A stretch of 64,000 bases of DNA from Clostridium estertheticum (lineage in GTDB: Bacteria; Bacillota; Clostridia; Clostridiales; Clostridiaceae). The stretch spans positions 331,001-395,000 of the forward strand of contig NZ_JAAMNH020000001.1 of NCBI RefSeq assembly GCF_011065935.2, given 5' to 3'. This document shows, piece after piece, positions 11,489 to 20,100 of this stretch (position 1 is its first letter; each line of letters starts with the position of its first letter). A program made the position numbers and the translations under genes. The notes beneath the pieces are model-generated. The model worked only from the letters and a program-made list of their open reading frames with translations. It made no database searches and was not told where the DNA came from.

Positions 11489-11578
11489 TAAGAATAAAAT
11501 TAAATTTGACTTTATTATATAGTGTATATTTGATAAAATACATGTAGTTAGTTTTTTTATAAAATTGGAGGCAAAAGT

Positions 11579-12163
11579 ATGTATGGACCAAAAAATCATG
11601 GTTGGGTGGAAGTTATTATAGGACCTATGTATAGTGGAAAGTCTGAAGAACTTATACGTAGAATAAGAAGAACCAAAATTGCAAAACAAAAATTACAAGT
11701 TTTCAAACCGGAAATTGATAATAGGTATAGCAAAGTAGACGTGGTATCTCACTGCGGAGAGAAGGAAGAGGCTGTTCCGGTTAAGGATAGCTCAGAACTT
11801 CTAGGCCTATTAGATGCGGATACACAAGTAGTTGCTATCGATGAGGTGCAATTTTTTGATAAGGGTATAATTGATGTAATTACTACACTGGCTGATAATA
11901 ATAAAAGAGTTATATGTGCGGGACTAGATATGGATTTTAAGGGTGAACCTTTCGGACCTATACCGGCACTACTTGCTGTAGCAGAATTTGTGGACAAAAT
12001 CCAGGCTATTTGCGTAGTGTGTGGTAATCCTGCCACTAGAACTCAACGTTTGATTAATGGAAAGCCAGCTAAATACGAGGATCCTATTGTGTTAATTGGA
12101 GCGTTAGAATCCTATGAAGCCAGGTGTAGAAAGTGTCATATTGTTCCTAGAGAAGGGGTGTAA
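11579..12163 (+). CDS. tdk: Thymidine kinase
   Basis: Salvage enzyme phosphorylating thymidine with ATP. Type-II thymidine kinase of 194 aa. P-loop [11 protein letters not shown] at about residues 15-25, Walker B/DEVQFFD near residue 85, and two zinc-binding Cys pairs ([13 protein letters not shown] and CRKCH). SD TTGGAGGC precedes the ATG. It is followed after 2 nt by the yqhQ-like gene, which begins an operon with prmC. Confidence 0.96.
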   Translation: MYGPKNHGWVEVIIGPMYSGKSEELIRRIRRTKIAKQKLQVFKPEIDNRYSKVDVVSHCGEKEEAVPVKDSSELLGLLDADTQVVAIDEVQFFDKGIIDVITTLADNNKRVICAGLDMDFKGEPFGPIPALLAVAEFVDKIQAICVVCGNPATRTQRLINGKPAKYEDPIVLIGALESYEARCRKCHIVPREGV

Positions 12164-12165
12164 CT

Positions 12166-13071
12166 ATGGCTAAAAATGTTAATGTTGGAGGTCAGGCAGT
12201 AATTGAAGGGGTTATGATGAGAGGAAGTGCGGGTATTGCTACTGCAGTGAGAACCGAGCAAGGAGAGATTGTGGTAGAGAAAAAAAGCTATATGTCCTAC
12301 ACTAAAAAGAATAAACTTTTAGGACTTCCTATAATAAGAGGATTTATTTCGCTGATTGAATCCTTAGTGATAGGTGTACAAACTTTAAACTATTCAGCTT
12401 CTTTTTTCGAAGAGGAGGGCGAACCTTCAAAATTAGATAAATTAATAAAAAAAATATTCAAAGAAAAAAGTAATGATATAATTATGGGAGTATCACTTGT
12501 TATTTCGCTGGTTATATCTGTAGGGTTATTTTTTATTTTACCAACTCTAGTAGCTAATGTTTTTAGTAAAATGGGGACAAGTACCATGGGTATGAATATC
12601 GTAGAAGGAATTATTAGAGTTTTAATATTTTTATTATATGTGTATCTTATTGGCAAAATGGAAGATATTAAGAGAGTGTACCAATATCACGGTGCGGAAC
12701 ATAAAACCATATTTTGTTATGAAAACAATGTTGAATTAACTCCAGAGAATGCAGCTAAATTTGGAAGACTACATCCAAGATGTGGCACGAATTTTTTATT
12801 TTTAGTTATGATAGTCAGCATAATAGTGTTCTCTTTAACTGGTTGGAATTCAATTGGGGAGAGAATAATGTATAGGATTATACTTCTTCCACTAATTTCA
12901 GGTGTAAGCTATGAAATTATTAAATGGATGGGTAAAAGCCGAGGTTCCTTAGCTAAAATTCTTTCTTACCCAGGCCTTAAATTGCAGAATCTTACTACAA
13001 GAGAACCAGATTTGGCGCAACTAGAGGTGGCAATAAAAGCTCTTAAAGTAGCTGAGGGTATTGAAGATTAA
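12166..13071 (+). CDS. DUF1385 (YqhQ-like) membrane protein
   Basis: Conserved 301-aa membrane protein of unknown function. It opens with the family signature GGQAVIEGVMMRGS, has hydrophobic segments around residues 105-130, 140-160 and 215-250, and keeps the conserved YHGAEHKTIFCYE and RLHPRCGTNFLF blocks, whose His and Cys residues suggest metal binding. It is tightly coupled to tdk (2-nt gap) and precedes prmC and prfA, the standard clostridial neighbourhood. Confidence 0.88.
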   Translation: MAKNVNVGGQAVIEGVMMRGSAGIATAVRTEQGEIVVEKKSYMSYTKKNKLLGLPIIRGFISLIESLVIGVQTLNYSASFFEEEGEPSKLDKLIKKIFKEKSNDIIMGVSLVISLVISVGLFFILPTLVANVFSKMGTSTMGMNIVEGIIRVLIFLLYVYLIGKMEDIKRVYQYHGAEHKTIFCYENNVELTPENAAKFGRLHPRCGTNFLFLVMIVSIIVFSLTGWNSIGERIMYRIILLPLISGVSYEIIKWMGKSRGSLAKILSYPGLKLQNLTTREPDLAQLEVAIKALKVAEGIED

Positions 13072-13103
13072 TTAGGACGTGATTATGAAGGGCGGTGCAA
13101 GTA

Positions 13104-13958
13104 ATGAATATAGGAGAAATACTTCTTAAGTCCTATGGAATTTTAAAAAAAGTTGGAATTGAGAGCTATTTGTTAGATTCGCAACTTTTACTAGGCAAGG
13201 TTTTAAATGTTGATAAATTGTTCATAATGCTTAATAGAGGTTTTGAACTTAACCACCAAGAGGAAAATGAGTTTTCGCGGCTAATCCAGCTTAGGGAAAG
13301 AAAGATGCCTATAAAATATATTCTTGGGGAATGTGAATTTATGGGTATGGATTTAATAGTAAAGCCTGGAGTTTTAATACCAAGACCTGATACTGAAATT
13401 TTAGTTGAAGAAGTAATTAAGCATATAAATGAAAAAGCTTATACTAAAGTGTGCGATGTTTGTAGTGGAAGTGGAGCTATTGGCATAGCCATAGCCGGAT
13501 TTGTTAAAGGTGCAGTGGTAATGCTTTATGATATATCAGACGATGCAATAGCTGTTGCAAAATTAAATATAGAGAGATTTGATTTGGCCAGTAGGGTTAA
13601 TGTAGAGAGCAGTGATTTATTACAAAGTGCTATTGAGCAGAATAAGAAATTTCAAGTGGTGGTTTCTAATCCTCCTTATATAAGAGAAGAAGTTATACCT
13701 ACTTTGATGGAGGATGTAAAAAATTATGAGCCCTACATAGCACTTAGTGGTGGAAAAGATGGTTTGGATTTTTATAGGAGAATTACAAGAGAGAGTTTGC
13801 TGGTTTTAGAAAAGGGTGGTCTTTTAGCTTTGGAAATAGGTTATGACCAAAGAGAGGAAGTTCGGGATATTCTTTTAAAATCTGGATTTAATAACATAGA
13901 ATGTATTAAGGATTTATCAGGAAATGATAGGGTTATTAAGGGCATATTAATGGATTAA
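13104..13958 (+). CDS. prmC: Peptide chain release factor N5-glutamine methyltransferase
   Basis: Methylates the Gln of the GGQ motif in RF1 and RF2. 284 aa. An in-frame GTG at 13095 exists, but ATG 13104 is better spaced from the purine-rich AAGGG. An N-terminal helical substrate-binding domain is followed by an SAM-binding Rossmann domain with VCDVCSGSGAIGIA and the catalytic VVSNPPYI. The target prfA lies 137 nt downstream. Confidence 0.95.
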   Translation: MNIGEILLKSYGILKKVGIESYLLDSQLLLGKVLNVDKLFIMLNRGFELNHQEENEFSRLIQLRERKMPIKYILGECEFMGMDLIVKPGVLIPRPDTEILVEEVIKHINEKAYTKVCDVCSGSGAIGIAIAGFVKGAVVMLYDISDDAIAVAKLNIERFDLASRVNVESSDLLQSAIEQNKKFQVVVSNPPYIREEVIPTLMEDVKNYEPYIALSGGKDGLDFYRRITRESLLVLEKGGLLALEIGYDQREEVRDILLKSGFNNIECIKDLSGNDRVIKGILMD

Positions 13959-14013
13959 GCCACTTTAGTGGGACTCTACGCCTTGTGAATTAAGTCGCTA
14001 AAGTAGAGTAATT

Positions 14014-14058
14014 CATAGTTATGTTGGATTTGTATATCGAACATAACTATGGTATAAT
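14014..14058 (+). promoter_or_regulatory. Putative prfA promoter with an embedded inverted repeat
   Basis: TTGTAT (14030) N17 TATAAT (14053). A 12-bp inverted repeat CATAGTTATGTT (14014-14025) / AACATAACTATG (14040-14051) brackets the -35 and fills the spacer, so it could be an operator or a structured element. Confidence 0.45.
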
Positions 14059-14095
14059 GTTTAGATGTGAAAATATATATACGGAGTGATAAATA

Positions 14096-15172
14096 ATGTT
14101 AGATAGGCTTGAGTTTACAGAAAGTAAATATGAAGAAATCACAATGAAAATTGGAGACCCTTTGGTTATTGCTAATCAAAAGGAATGGCAAAAACTTTGC
14201 AAAGAACATGCAGAATTGGAAATACTTGTTACGAAATATAGAATATATAAAAAAGCTAAAGAAGATTTAGAAACAAACAAAGAAATGCTTAAAGATGAAT
14301 CTGACAAAGAAATGAAAGATATGATTCAAGATGAAATTAAAGACTTAATTCAAACTAAAGATACTATGCAGGAAGAATTAAGGATTTTGCTTTTGCCTAA
14401 GGATCCCAATGATGAAAAGAACGTGTTTATAGAAATTAGAGCTGGAGCAGGTGGAGATGAAGCAGCATTATTTGCAGCAAATCTATTTAGAATGTACACA
14501 AGATATGCAGAGCGTAATAAATGGAAAGTTGAAGTAATGAGTGCTAATGAAACAGATATTGGCGGATTCAAAGAAGTAGTATTTATGGTAAAAGGTGACT
14601 CTACCTATAGTAAATTTAAATATGAAAGTGGAGTACACAGAGTTCAAAGAGTTCCAGATACGGAGTCAAGTGGAAGAATCCATACATCGACTGCGACTGT
14701 TGCGGTGCTACCAGAGGTTGACGATGTAGATATTGAAGTTAGCGCTAATGATTTAAGGATAGATGTGTTTAGAGCATCTGGTAATGGTGGACAGTGTGTT
14801 AATACAACAGATTCAGCAGTAAGAATGACACATATTCCTACGGGACTTGTAGTTTCTTGCCAGGATGAGAAATCCCAGTTAAAGAACAAAGAAAAGGCTC
14901 TGAAGATATTAAAATCTAGGCTGTTTGATAAAGCCGAGGCTGAAAGATCTGCAGGAATAGCTGAAGATAGAAAGAGTCAAGTAGGTACGGGAGATAGAAG
15001 TGAGCGAATAAGAACTTACAACTATCCTCAAGGAAGAGTAACGGATCACAGAATAGGCTTAACATTATATAGATTAGAAGCTTTTCTTGATGGTGATATA
15101 GATGAGATGATGAATACTTTAATAACTGCTGACCAAGCAGAGAAGATGAAAGCCATGGGGAATAATGATTAG
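14096..15172 (+). CDS. prfA: Peptide chain release factor 1
   Basis: Recognises UAA and UAG stop codons. The 358-aa protein has the GGQ tripeptide in [12 protein letters not shown], which promotes peptidyl-tRNA hydrolysis, and the codon-reading P-x-T motif as PDT in [14 protein letters not shown]. Length and order of domains are normal. Its modifying enzyme PrmC is directly upstream. SD ACGGAG is 8 nt before the ATG. Confidence 0.97.
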   Translation: MLDRLEFTESKYEEITMKIGDPLVIANQKEWQKLCKEHAELEILVTKYRIYKKAKEDLETNKEMLKDESDKEMKDMIQDEIKDLIQTKDTMQEELRILLLPKDPNDEKNVFIEIRAGAGGDEAALFAANLFRMYTRYAERNKWKVEVMSANETDIGGFKEVVFMVKGDSTYSKFKYESGVHRVQRVPDTESSGRIHTSTATVAVLPEVDDVDIEVSANDLRIDVFRASGNGGQCVNTTDSAVRMTHIPTGLVVSCQDEKSQLKNKEKALKILKSRLFDKAEAERSAGIAEDRKSQVGTGDRSERIRTYNYPQGRVTDHRIGLTLYRLEAFLDGDIDEMMNTLITADQAEKMKAMGNND

Positions 15173-15242
15173 TAGACTTTCTTGTTATTTATTTGAATAT
15201 GCTTTTGTGAAATCTTATTATTGTAATTGAAAGGTGAGAGTA

Positions 15243-15836
15243 ATGAATATAAATAAGGCCATTAGAAAGCAAAGAAAAACTTACAAAGGGTTTATGCTAT
15301 CGATGTGCTTTATTTTTGTTTTACTACCTATTATGTTAATAGCATCAAAGATTGTAAATGTATTTCTTGTGATATATTTAGTTTGCAATGAGCTACTTAT
15401 TGCTATAGTTATGATTCTTAGATTTAATGAAGAATATATTGATTTCAAATTGGAAGGATACAAAATAAGCATATGGTGTGGAATTGCAAAAATTAAATTT
15501 ATTATTATATGCAAAAAAGTTGTTTTCGTTCATACTGAGGACCAAGGTAAGAACTTAGAGATTATTATAATAACAAAATCTAAATTTAGAAATAAAAAAA
15601 TCTACCCCATAGATATTAATTTTTTAAAAAAATACCCTTATGTAGCACAGATGTATAATAAAATTAAAATTGATAATCCGGAAGATACATATTTCTACTT
15701 TATAATTAAACATGGTGGATTCAAAAAATATATTTTACTGGATGACGTGTATAGATCTTGTGTTGACGCAATATTTTCAGGAGATGCTATAGAAAAAATT
15801 AAAGAATATAGAGAATACTGCATAAACCCCCACTAA
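15243..15836 (+). CDS. Hypothetical two-TM membrane protein
   Basis: Unrecognised 197-aa protein. ATG 15243 is chosen over in-frame GTG 15234, which overlaps the SD AAAGGTGAG. Two hydrophobic segments (about residues 18-38 and 43-60) near the N-terminus are followed by about 135 residues predicted as beta-rich and strongly basic, with the layout of bacterial PH-like membrane proteins. That comparison is inference only. It lies between prfA and a ZIP transporter. Confidence 0.6.
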   Translation: MNINKAIRKQRKTYKGFMLSMCFIFVLLPIMLIASKIVNVFLVIYLVCNELLIAIVMILRFNEEYIDFKLEGYKISIWCGIAKIKFIIICKKVVFVHTEDQGKNLEIIIITKSKFRNKKIYPIDINFLKKYPYVAQMYNKIKIDNPEDTYFYFIIKHGGFKKYILLDDVYRSCVDAIFSGDAIEKIKEYREYCINPH

Positions 15837-15952
15837 TACAAATAAAATTAGATATAGAGAAATAAGTAGAGTGTATAAACGCTTCTATACTTTATTCTCA
15901 TATGGAATTGTAAGGTATATGATTATAATTCTATAGAAGTGGGGGTATAAAT

Positions 15953-16681
15953 TTGAACAGTAATGTTGCTTTTATAATCTTATTTTCTGGCGTAATAGCT
16001 TTGATTGGTACTATGGCAGGGGCATTTTTAGGCGTTGTTATGAACAAACCTTCGCGAAAGTTCTTAGGAAATATTATAGGGTTTGCATCAGGACTTATGC
16101 TTTCTATTGTAGTTTTTGAACTTATCCCAGAGGCTACGGAAAAAACTGGCTTGTTTGGAACATTATTATTTTTAATACTAGGCATTATCATTGTTGTATT
16201 AATAGATAAAATCAGCAGCTTAACAGGTAATGCAAATTCTCAATATACAAAGGTAGCTTTTATGGTTGCTATTGGAATAATGCTTCATAATTTTCCCGAA
16301 GGTCTAATAATGGGATTCGGGTTTGTTAATGGAGAAAATTTAGGGCTGAAAATGAGTGTAATAATTGCAATACATGATGTGCCTGAAGGTTTAGCTGTGG
16401 CAGCACCTCTAATGCTTTCAGGAATAAGAAGTGGGAAAATATTATTTTATGCATTTTTAACAGCACTTCCTACTGCCATTGGTGCCTGGATAGGAATTTA
16501 TATTGGCAGCATATCTGTAAATATATTAGGTAGTGCTTTAGCATTTGCTTCAGGGGTTATGCTATATGTGATTTATGGAGAGATGATTCCTCAGTCTAAA
16601 AAGCTTTGGTCTGGAATTACCAATACATTGGGAATACTTTTAGGTATAATAGTGGGGTTAATAATGACTAACGTGCTTTAA
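15953..16681 (+). CDS. ZIP-family metal transporter
   Basis: Divalent-metal (probably zinc) uptake permease of the ZIP/GufA type. 242 aa, about eight TM helices. The metal-site motifs HNFPEGL and HDVPEGLAVAAPL in the middle helices are intact. The start is TTG 15953 behind GTGGGGG. In Bacillus the corresponding slot next to ywlC holds mntP, a different manganese transporter, so the neighbourhood keeps a metal transporter but not the same family. Ion specificity is inferred. Confidence 0.85.
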   Translation: MNSNVAFIILFSGVIALIGTMAGAFLGVVMNKPSRKFLGNIIGFASGLMLSIVVFELIPEATEKTGLFGTLLFLILGIIIVVLIDKISSLTGNANSQYTKVAFMVAIGIMLHNFPEGLIMGFGFVNGENLGLKMSVIIAIHDVPEGLAVAAPLMLSGIRSGKILFYAFLTALPTAIGAWIGIYIGSISVNILGSALAFASGVMLYVIYGEMIPQSKKLWSGITNTLGILLGIIVGLIMTNVL

Positions 16682-16781
16682 CGACATTTCAGAAGGAAAG
16701 TCTCCAACTTCTATAAGTGGGAGTTGCATGCTAAACAGATAGAAAATTCCAGTTGGAGTCTAAATTTCCTTCTGAAGTCGT
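16681..16781. repeat. Long imperfect hairpin element after the ZIP gene
   Basis: Left arm 16681-16714 and right arm 16739-16781 pair over about 30 positions with short interruptions (matched blocks TTTCAGAAGGAAA, CTCCAACT, TTCTAT). It begins at the last base of the ZIP stop codon, lacks a T-tract, and runs straight into leader repeat copy B. It may be a terminator-like hairpin, a small palindromic element or part of a structured leader. Confidence 0.6.
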
Positions 16782-16784
16782 TAA

Positions 16785-16846
16785 TATTGCAGCTTCGAAG
16801 AAGATGAACAGCTTCACAGATGATGATTTAATTAAGAGGTGTAAGG
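16785..16846 (+). repeat. Dispersed leader repeat, family 1, copy B (long), directly before sua5
   Basis: Contains TTAATATTG, CTTCGAA-N-AAGATGAACAGCT and CAGATGATGATTTAATT, then the RBS AAGAGGTG and the sua5 ATG. The same ordered blocks precede the prfB start at 51322-51397. Short copies are at 9026, 22672 and 34769. Confidence 0.65.
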
Positions 16847-17893
16847 ATGAAAACGAAGATAGCAATAATAGACGAAAATAATATAAATCAAAATATAATT
16901 GATGAAGCAGGGCTTGTTATAGCTGAAGGCGGATTAGTTGTTTTTCCTACTGAGACAGTTTATGGTCTTGGAGCTAATGCATTAGATACGCTGGCTATTG
17001 AGAAGATTTTTAAGGCTAAGGGAAGACCTCAGGATAACCCCCTTATTGTTCATGTAGCTGATTTTAATATAGAACCTTTAGTTAGAGGAATACCTTGCAT
17101 AGCAAGGCAAATTATGAACGAATATTGGCCAGGACCCATAACGTTGATTTTTAATAAGTCTGATTTGATTCCGATTACTACAAGTGCGGGGCTAGATACA
17201 GTAGGTATACGGATGCCTTCAAATTTAATTGCTAGAAAGCTTATTGAAGCTGCAGGGACGCCTATTGCAGCACCCTCAGCCAATATATCAGGTAGACCTA
17301 GTCCTACTGATGTGGAAAGTTGTATTGAGGACTTAAGTGGAAAGATAGAGTATATTCTAGGTGGAGAGAAAAGCGAGGTAGGTCTTGAGTCAACAATAGT
17401 GGATTGTACTTGTACTCCTTTATGTATATTAAGACCCGGCGCTATAACCATTGAGATGCTAAGAGAAATAGACAATGAAATATATATTGATAAAAATGTA
17501 ATGTCTAAGCCAAAGGATGACTTTAAGCCTAAAGCGCCTGGTATGAAGTATAGACATTATGCACCAAAAGCCCCAGTAAAAATTATATGTGGAGATTTAG
17601 AAAAAACTATTGCAAAAATCAATGAAATAGTGCAGAATAGTATGGGCAAGAAAAAAATAGGGATTATGGCAACAGATGAAACGTTGGATAAATATCCTTG
17701 CGGCACTGTTATTTCTTTAGGTAGCAGAAAACATCTAGATACTGTGGGTAGAAACCTTTTTGAAGTTTTAAGAAGCTTTGATGCTTTAGATGTAGACTCA
17801 ATATTGTCGGAAGCATTTGAAGAAAAGGGCATAGGTGTTGCTATAATGAATAGGCTTAAGAAGTCAGCAGGTTTTGATATAACTTATGTATAG
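16847..17893 (+). CDS. ywlC: L-threonylcarbamoyladenylate synthase (Sua5/YwlC)
   Basis: Forms threonylcarbamoyl-AMP from Thr, bicarbonate and ATP for the t6A modification at tRNA position 37. 348 aa. The YrdC domain (about residues 15-200) contains FPTETVYGLGANA, KAKGRPQDNPLIVH and PSANISGRPSPT. The linker GMKYRHYAPKAP and the C-terminal Sua5 domain make this the long Sua5 form. The leader is the repeated element described just upstream. Confidence 0.95.
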   Translation: MKTKIAIIDENNINQNIIDEAGLVIAEGGLVVFPTETVYGLGANALDTLAIEKIFKAKGRPQDNPLIVHVADFNIEPLVRGIPCIARQIMNEYWPGPITLIFNKSDLIPITTSAGLDTVGIRMPSNLIARKLIEAAGTPIAAPSANISGRPSPTDVESCIEDLSGKIEYILGGEKSEVGLESTIVDCTCTPLCILRPGAITIEMLREIDNEIYIDKNVMSKPKDDFKPKAPGMKYRHYAPKAPVKIICGDLEKTIAKINEIVQNSMGKKKIGIMATDETLDKYPCGTVISLGSRKHLDTVGRNLFEVLRSFDALDVDSILSEAFEEKGIGVAIMNRLKKSAGFDITYV

Positions 17894-17896
17894 GTA

Positions 17897-17988
17897 GATA
17901 ACAGTTTATAATTGGTATCTATTCTAGAGGAATACGAGGAGTATAACAACTGATAATTGTTACCTACCCCAGAGGAATATGAGGAGGA
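17897..17988 (+). repeat. Tandem pair of ~46-bp palindrome-plus-SD repeats (family 2)
   Basis: Two units, 17897-17942 and 17943-17988, about 80% alike. Each has a palindromic head (TAACA...TAATTG...) and a tail CTAGAGGAATACGAGGAG or CCAGAGGAATATGAGGAGG. The second tail supplies the SD of the phosphatase-relic gene (ATG 17992). Related pairs occur at 20101-20190 (reverse) and 51142-51206. Confidence 0.65.
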
Positions 17989-17991
17989 ACT

Positions 17992-18189
17992 ATGGATATA
18001 TTGTATATTTGTAATGAAGAAATGCGAAAAAGCTATATTATAGAAGCTATTTGCAATAAGATATTTACTGTAAATAATATAAAACCATATGCTATGTATA
18101 TTCCGATTTATTCAAAGTTTTTTGATGGATTAAAGAATAATGTATTCTTATTATGGGACAATACAAGGAAGATAATGGCATTTAAATAG
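17992..18189 (+). pseudogene. Relic of low-molecular-weight protein phosphatase (YwlE-like)
   Basis: 65-aa reading frame. Its first 25 residues align without gaps to the start of LMW phosphatases (MDILYIC..., with E-A-I and N-K-I matching the usual AEAI.NKI). The catalytic loop CTGNTCRS has become CNEEMRKS: the Cys is kept, the essential Arg is Lys, and the Gly/Asn are lost. Only about 40% of the normal ~150 residues remain. The position between ywlC and rpiB is exactly that of ywlE in Bacillus. An intact RBS and a terminator suggest that it may still be expressed. Confidence 0.55.
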
Positions 18190-18213
18190 TTTATTTAAAT
18201 GCTGATATCTTCT
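18178..18213 (+). terminator. Terminator overlapping the relic's stop codon
   Basis: Perfect palindrome GCATTTAAATA-GTT-TATTTAAATGC followed after 9 nt by seven T; it covers the stop codon of the 65-aa frame. Confidence 0.55.
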
Positions 18214-18268
18214 TTTTTTGTAATATAATATCTTTTAATAAGAAAATATATGTTGGAGGTGTTTTACT

Positions 18269-18718
18269 ATGAAAATAGCATTGGGTAGTGATCATGGTGG
18301 TTTAGAATTAAAAAAACAGATAATCCTGCATCTGGAGAGTAAAAACATTGAGACAAAAGACTTTGGAACTTATACGGAGGATTCTTGTGATTATCCAGAC
18401 TATGCATTAGAAGTTGCAGAGACAGTAGTGGCAGAAAAGTTTGAACTAGGTATATTAATATGTGGCACAGGTATAGGAATAGGCATAGCTGCTAATAAAG
18501 TCCCTGGTATAAGGGCTGCACTATGCCATGATACTTTTAGTGCTCATGCTACTAGAGAGCATAATAATGCTAATATACTTACGCTTGGCGCGCGGGTTAT
18601 TGGTATTGGTTTAGCACTAGATATCGTGGATGCTTTTATAAATGCTAAATTTCAAGGAGAAAGACACCAAAAAAGAATTGATAAAATCACTGAAATTGAG
18701 AAAAAATATTCTAAATAA
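18269..18718 (+). CDS. rpiB: Ribose-5-phosphate isomerase B
   Basis: Interconverts ribose-5-P and ribulose-5-P in the pentose phosphate pathway (some family members act on allose or galactose 6-phosphates). 149 aa. GSDHGG at residues 6-11, active-site Cys in CGTGIGIGIAANK, and the conserved ATREHNNANILTLGARV. SD TTGGAGGTG precedes the ATG. It is 28 nt upstream of upp and probably co-transcribed. Confidence 0.95.
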   Translation: MKIALGSDHGGLELKKQIILHLESKNIETKDFGTYTEDSCDYPDYALEVAETVVAEKFELGILICGTGIGIGIAANKVPGIRAALCHDTFSAHATREHNNANILTLGARVIGIGLALDIVDAFINAKFQGERHQKRIDKITEIEKKYSK

Positions 18719-18746
18719 ACATTAAAAATATTAGGAGGAAATATAT

Positions 18747-19376
18747 ATGAGTAAAGTTACACAAATATCACACCCACTTATACTACACAAATTGGCGTTC
18801 ATAAGAGATAAAAATACAGGTTCAAAGGATTTTAGAGATTTAGTTCAAGAGGTTGCAATGCTTATGGCTTATGAAGTTACACGTGATATACAATTAGAGG
18901 AAGTAGAAATTGAAACTCCTATTTGTACTACTAAATGTAAAGTTTTAGCTGGAAAGAAAATGGCTATAGTTCCAATACTAAGAGCAGGTCTAGGAATGGT
19001 TGATGGTATGCTGGAAATTATACCAGCAGCTAAGGTAGGGCACATAGGAATGTATAGAAACGAGGAGACATTGCAACCCGTTGAGTATTTCTGTAAATTA
19101 CCTCAGGATATTAATGAAAGAGATGTAATTATTACAGATCCTATGATTGCTACAGGAGGTTCTGCAATAGATGCAATTTCAGCTCTTAAAAAAAGAGGGG
19201 CTATAAATATAAAAATTATGTGTCTTATAGCTGCACCAGAGGGAATTAAGGCTATTCAGGATGCTCACTCAGATGTGGATATATATGTAGCTTCAATTGA
19301 TGAAAAATTAAATGAAAAAGGATATATAGTACCAGGCCTTGGAGATGCTGGAGACAGATTATTCGGCACTAAATAG
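18747..19376 (+). CDS. upp: Uracil phosphoribosyltransferase
   Basis: Salvages uracil to UMP with PRPP. 209 aa, normal length. The PRPP-binding loop is [16 protein letters not shown] near residue 131, and the uracil-binding C-terminal segment [18 protein letters not shown] is intact. SD AGGAGG is at 18733. Confidence 0.97.
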   Translation: MSKVTQISHPLILHKLAFIRDKNTGSKDFRDLVQEVAMLMAYEVTRDIQLEEVEIETPICTTKCKVLAGKKMAIVPILRAGLGMVDGMLEIIPAAKVGHIGMYRNEETLQPVEYFCKLPQDINERDVIITDPMIATGGSAIDAISALKKRGAINIKIMCLIAAPEGIKAIQDAHSDVDIYVASIDEKLNEKGYIVPGLGDAGDRLFGTK

Positions 19377-19397
19377 TTGATTATTATAATTTAGGCG

Positions 19398-19465
19398 CAT
19401 GAAAATAAATAACAAGTCAAAGGCGCAAAATAGACTTGCATACTGATTTGTTATTTATTTTCATG
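19398..19465. repeat. 18-bp perfect inverted repeat between upp and its terminator
   Basis: CATGAAAATAAATAACAA (19398-19415) pairs with TTGTTATTTATTTTCATG (19448-19465). The 32-nt loop contains two GGCGCA-like stretches. No T-tract follows. Could be a structured 3' UTR, a small RNA or an old palindromic insertion. Confidence 0.5.
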
Positions 19466-19486
19466 TGGCTTATCATTGAAAGTTTA

Positions 19487-19526
19487 AAAAGCAACTTACA
19501 GAAAATCATCTGTAAGTTGCTTTTAT
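19487..19526. terminator. Bidirectional terminator between upp and reverse rubrerythrin
   Basis: 16-bp stem AAAAGCAACTTACAGA / TCTGTAAGTTGCTTTT with a 6-nt loop, between convergent genes. Confidence 0.85.
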
Positions 19527-19545
19527 TGTTTTACTCAATTGAATC

Positions 19546-20091
19546 TTATTGAAAATATCTATTAAGTAAACCCTTAAATGCGGAGCCATGACGGGCTTCA
19601 TCTTTACACATTTCGTGTACTGTATCATGGATTGCATCATAGTTAAGTTTTTTAGCTAAAGTAGCTAAGTCTTTCTTACCTTGACAAGCTCCATGTTCAG
19701 CAGCAACTCTCATTTCAAGGTTTTTCTTAGTATCTGATGTTACAACTTCTCCAAGTAACTCGGCGAATTTTGAAGCGTGATCCGCTTCTTCAAAAGCTAT
19801 TCTCTTATAAGCTTCTGCAACTTCTGGAAAGCCTTCTCTATCAGCCTGACGGCTCATTGCTAAATACATACCAACTTCAGTACATTCTCCAACAAAGTTA
19901 GCTCTTAATCCTTCAACAACTTCTGGATTAACGTCTTTAGCAATTCCGATTTTATGTTCATCTGCCCAGACCATTTCATTTTCATCTTGCTCTACAAACT
20001 TATCACTTTTTGCACCACAAATTGGACAAACATCAGGTGCTAAGTTTCCTTCGTGGATATATCCACATACTGTACAAACAAATTTTTTCAT
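19546..20091 (-). CDS. Reverse rubrerythrin (rubredoxin domain first)
   Basis: Cytoplasmic peroxide-reducing diiron protein that protects anaerobes from oxidative stress. 181 aa. The N-terminal rubredoxin Fe(Cys)4 domain (CTVCGY...CPICGA, residues 6-27) precedes a ferritin-like four-helix domain with diiron ligands in [18 protein letters not shown] and EDEARH-type motifs. This order is opposite to classical rubrerythrin and matches the clostridial reverse form. A PerR-box-like palindrome sits inside its promoter. Confidence 0.9.
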   Translation of the reverse strand: MKKFVCTVCGYIHEGNLAPDVCPICGAKSDKFVEQDENEMVWADEHKIGIAKDVNPEVVEGLRANFVGECTEVGMYLAMSRQADREGFPEVAEAYKRIAFEEADHASKFAELLGEVVTSDTKKNLEMRVAAEHGACQGKKDLATLAKKLNYDAIHDTVHEMCKDEARHGSAFKGLLNRYFQ

Positions 20092-20100
20092 TTTTATTTT

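Noticed and set aside
17050..17475. 141-codon minus-strand frame inside sua5
   Set aside because: Antisense shadow of the conserved YrdC domain.
17897..17988. CRISPR-like array
   Set aside because: Only two diverged units, adjacent without unique spacers, and no cas genes in the window.
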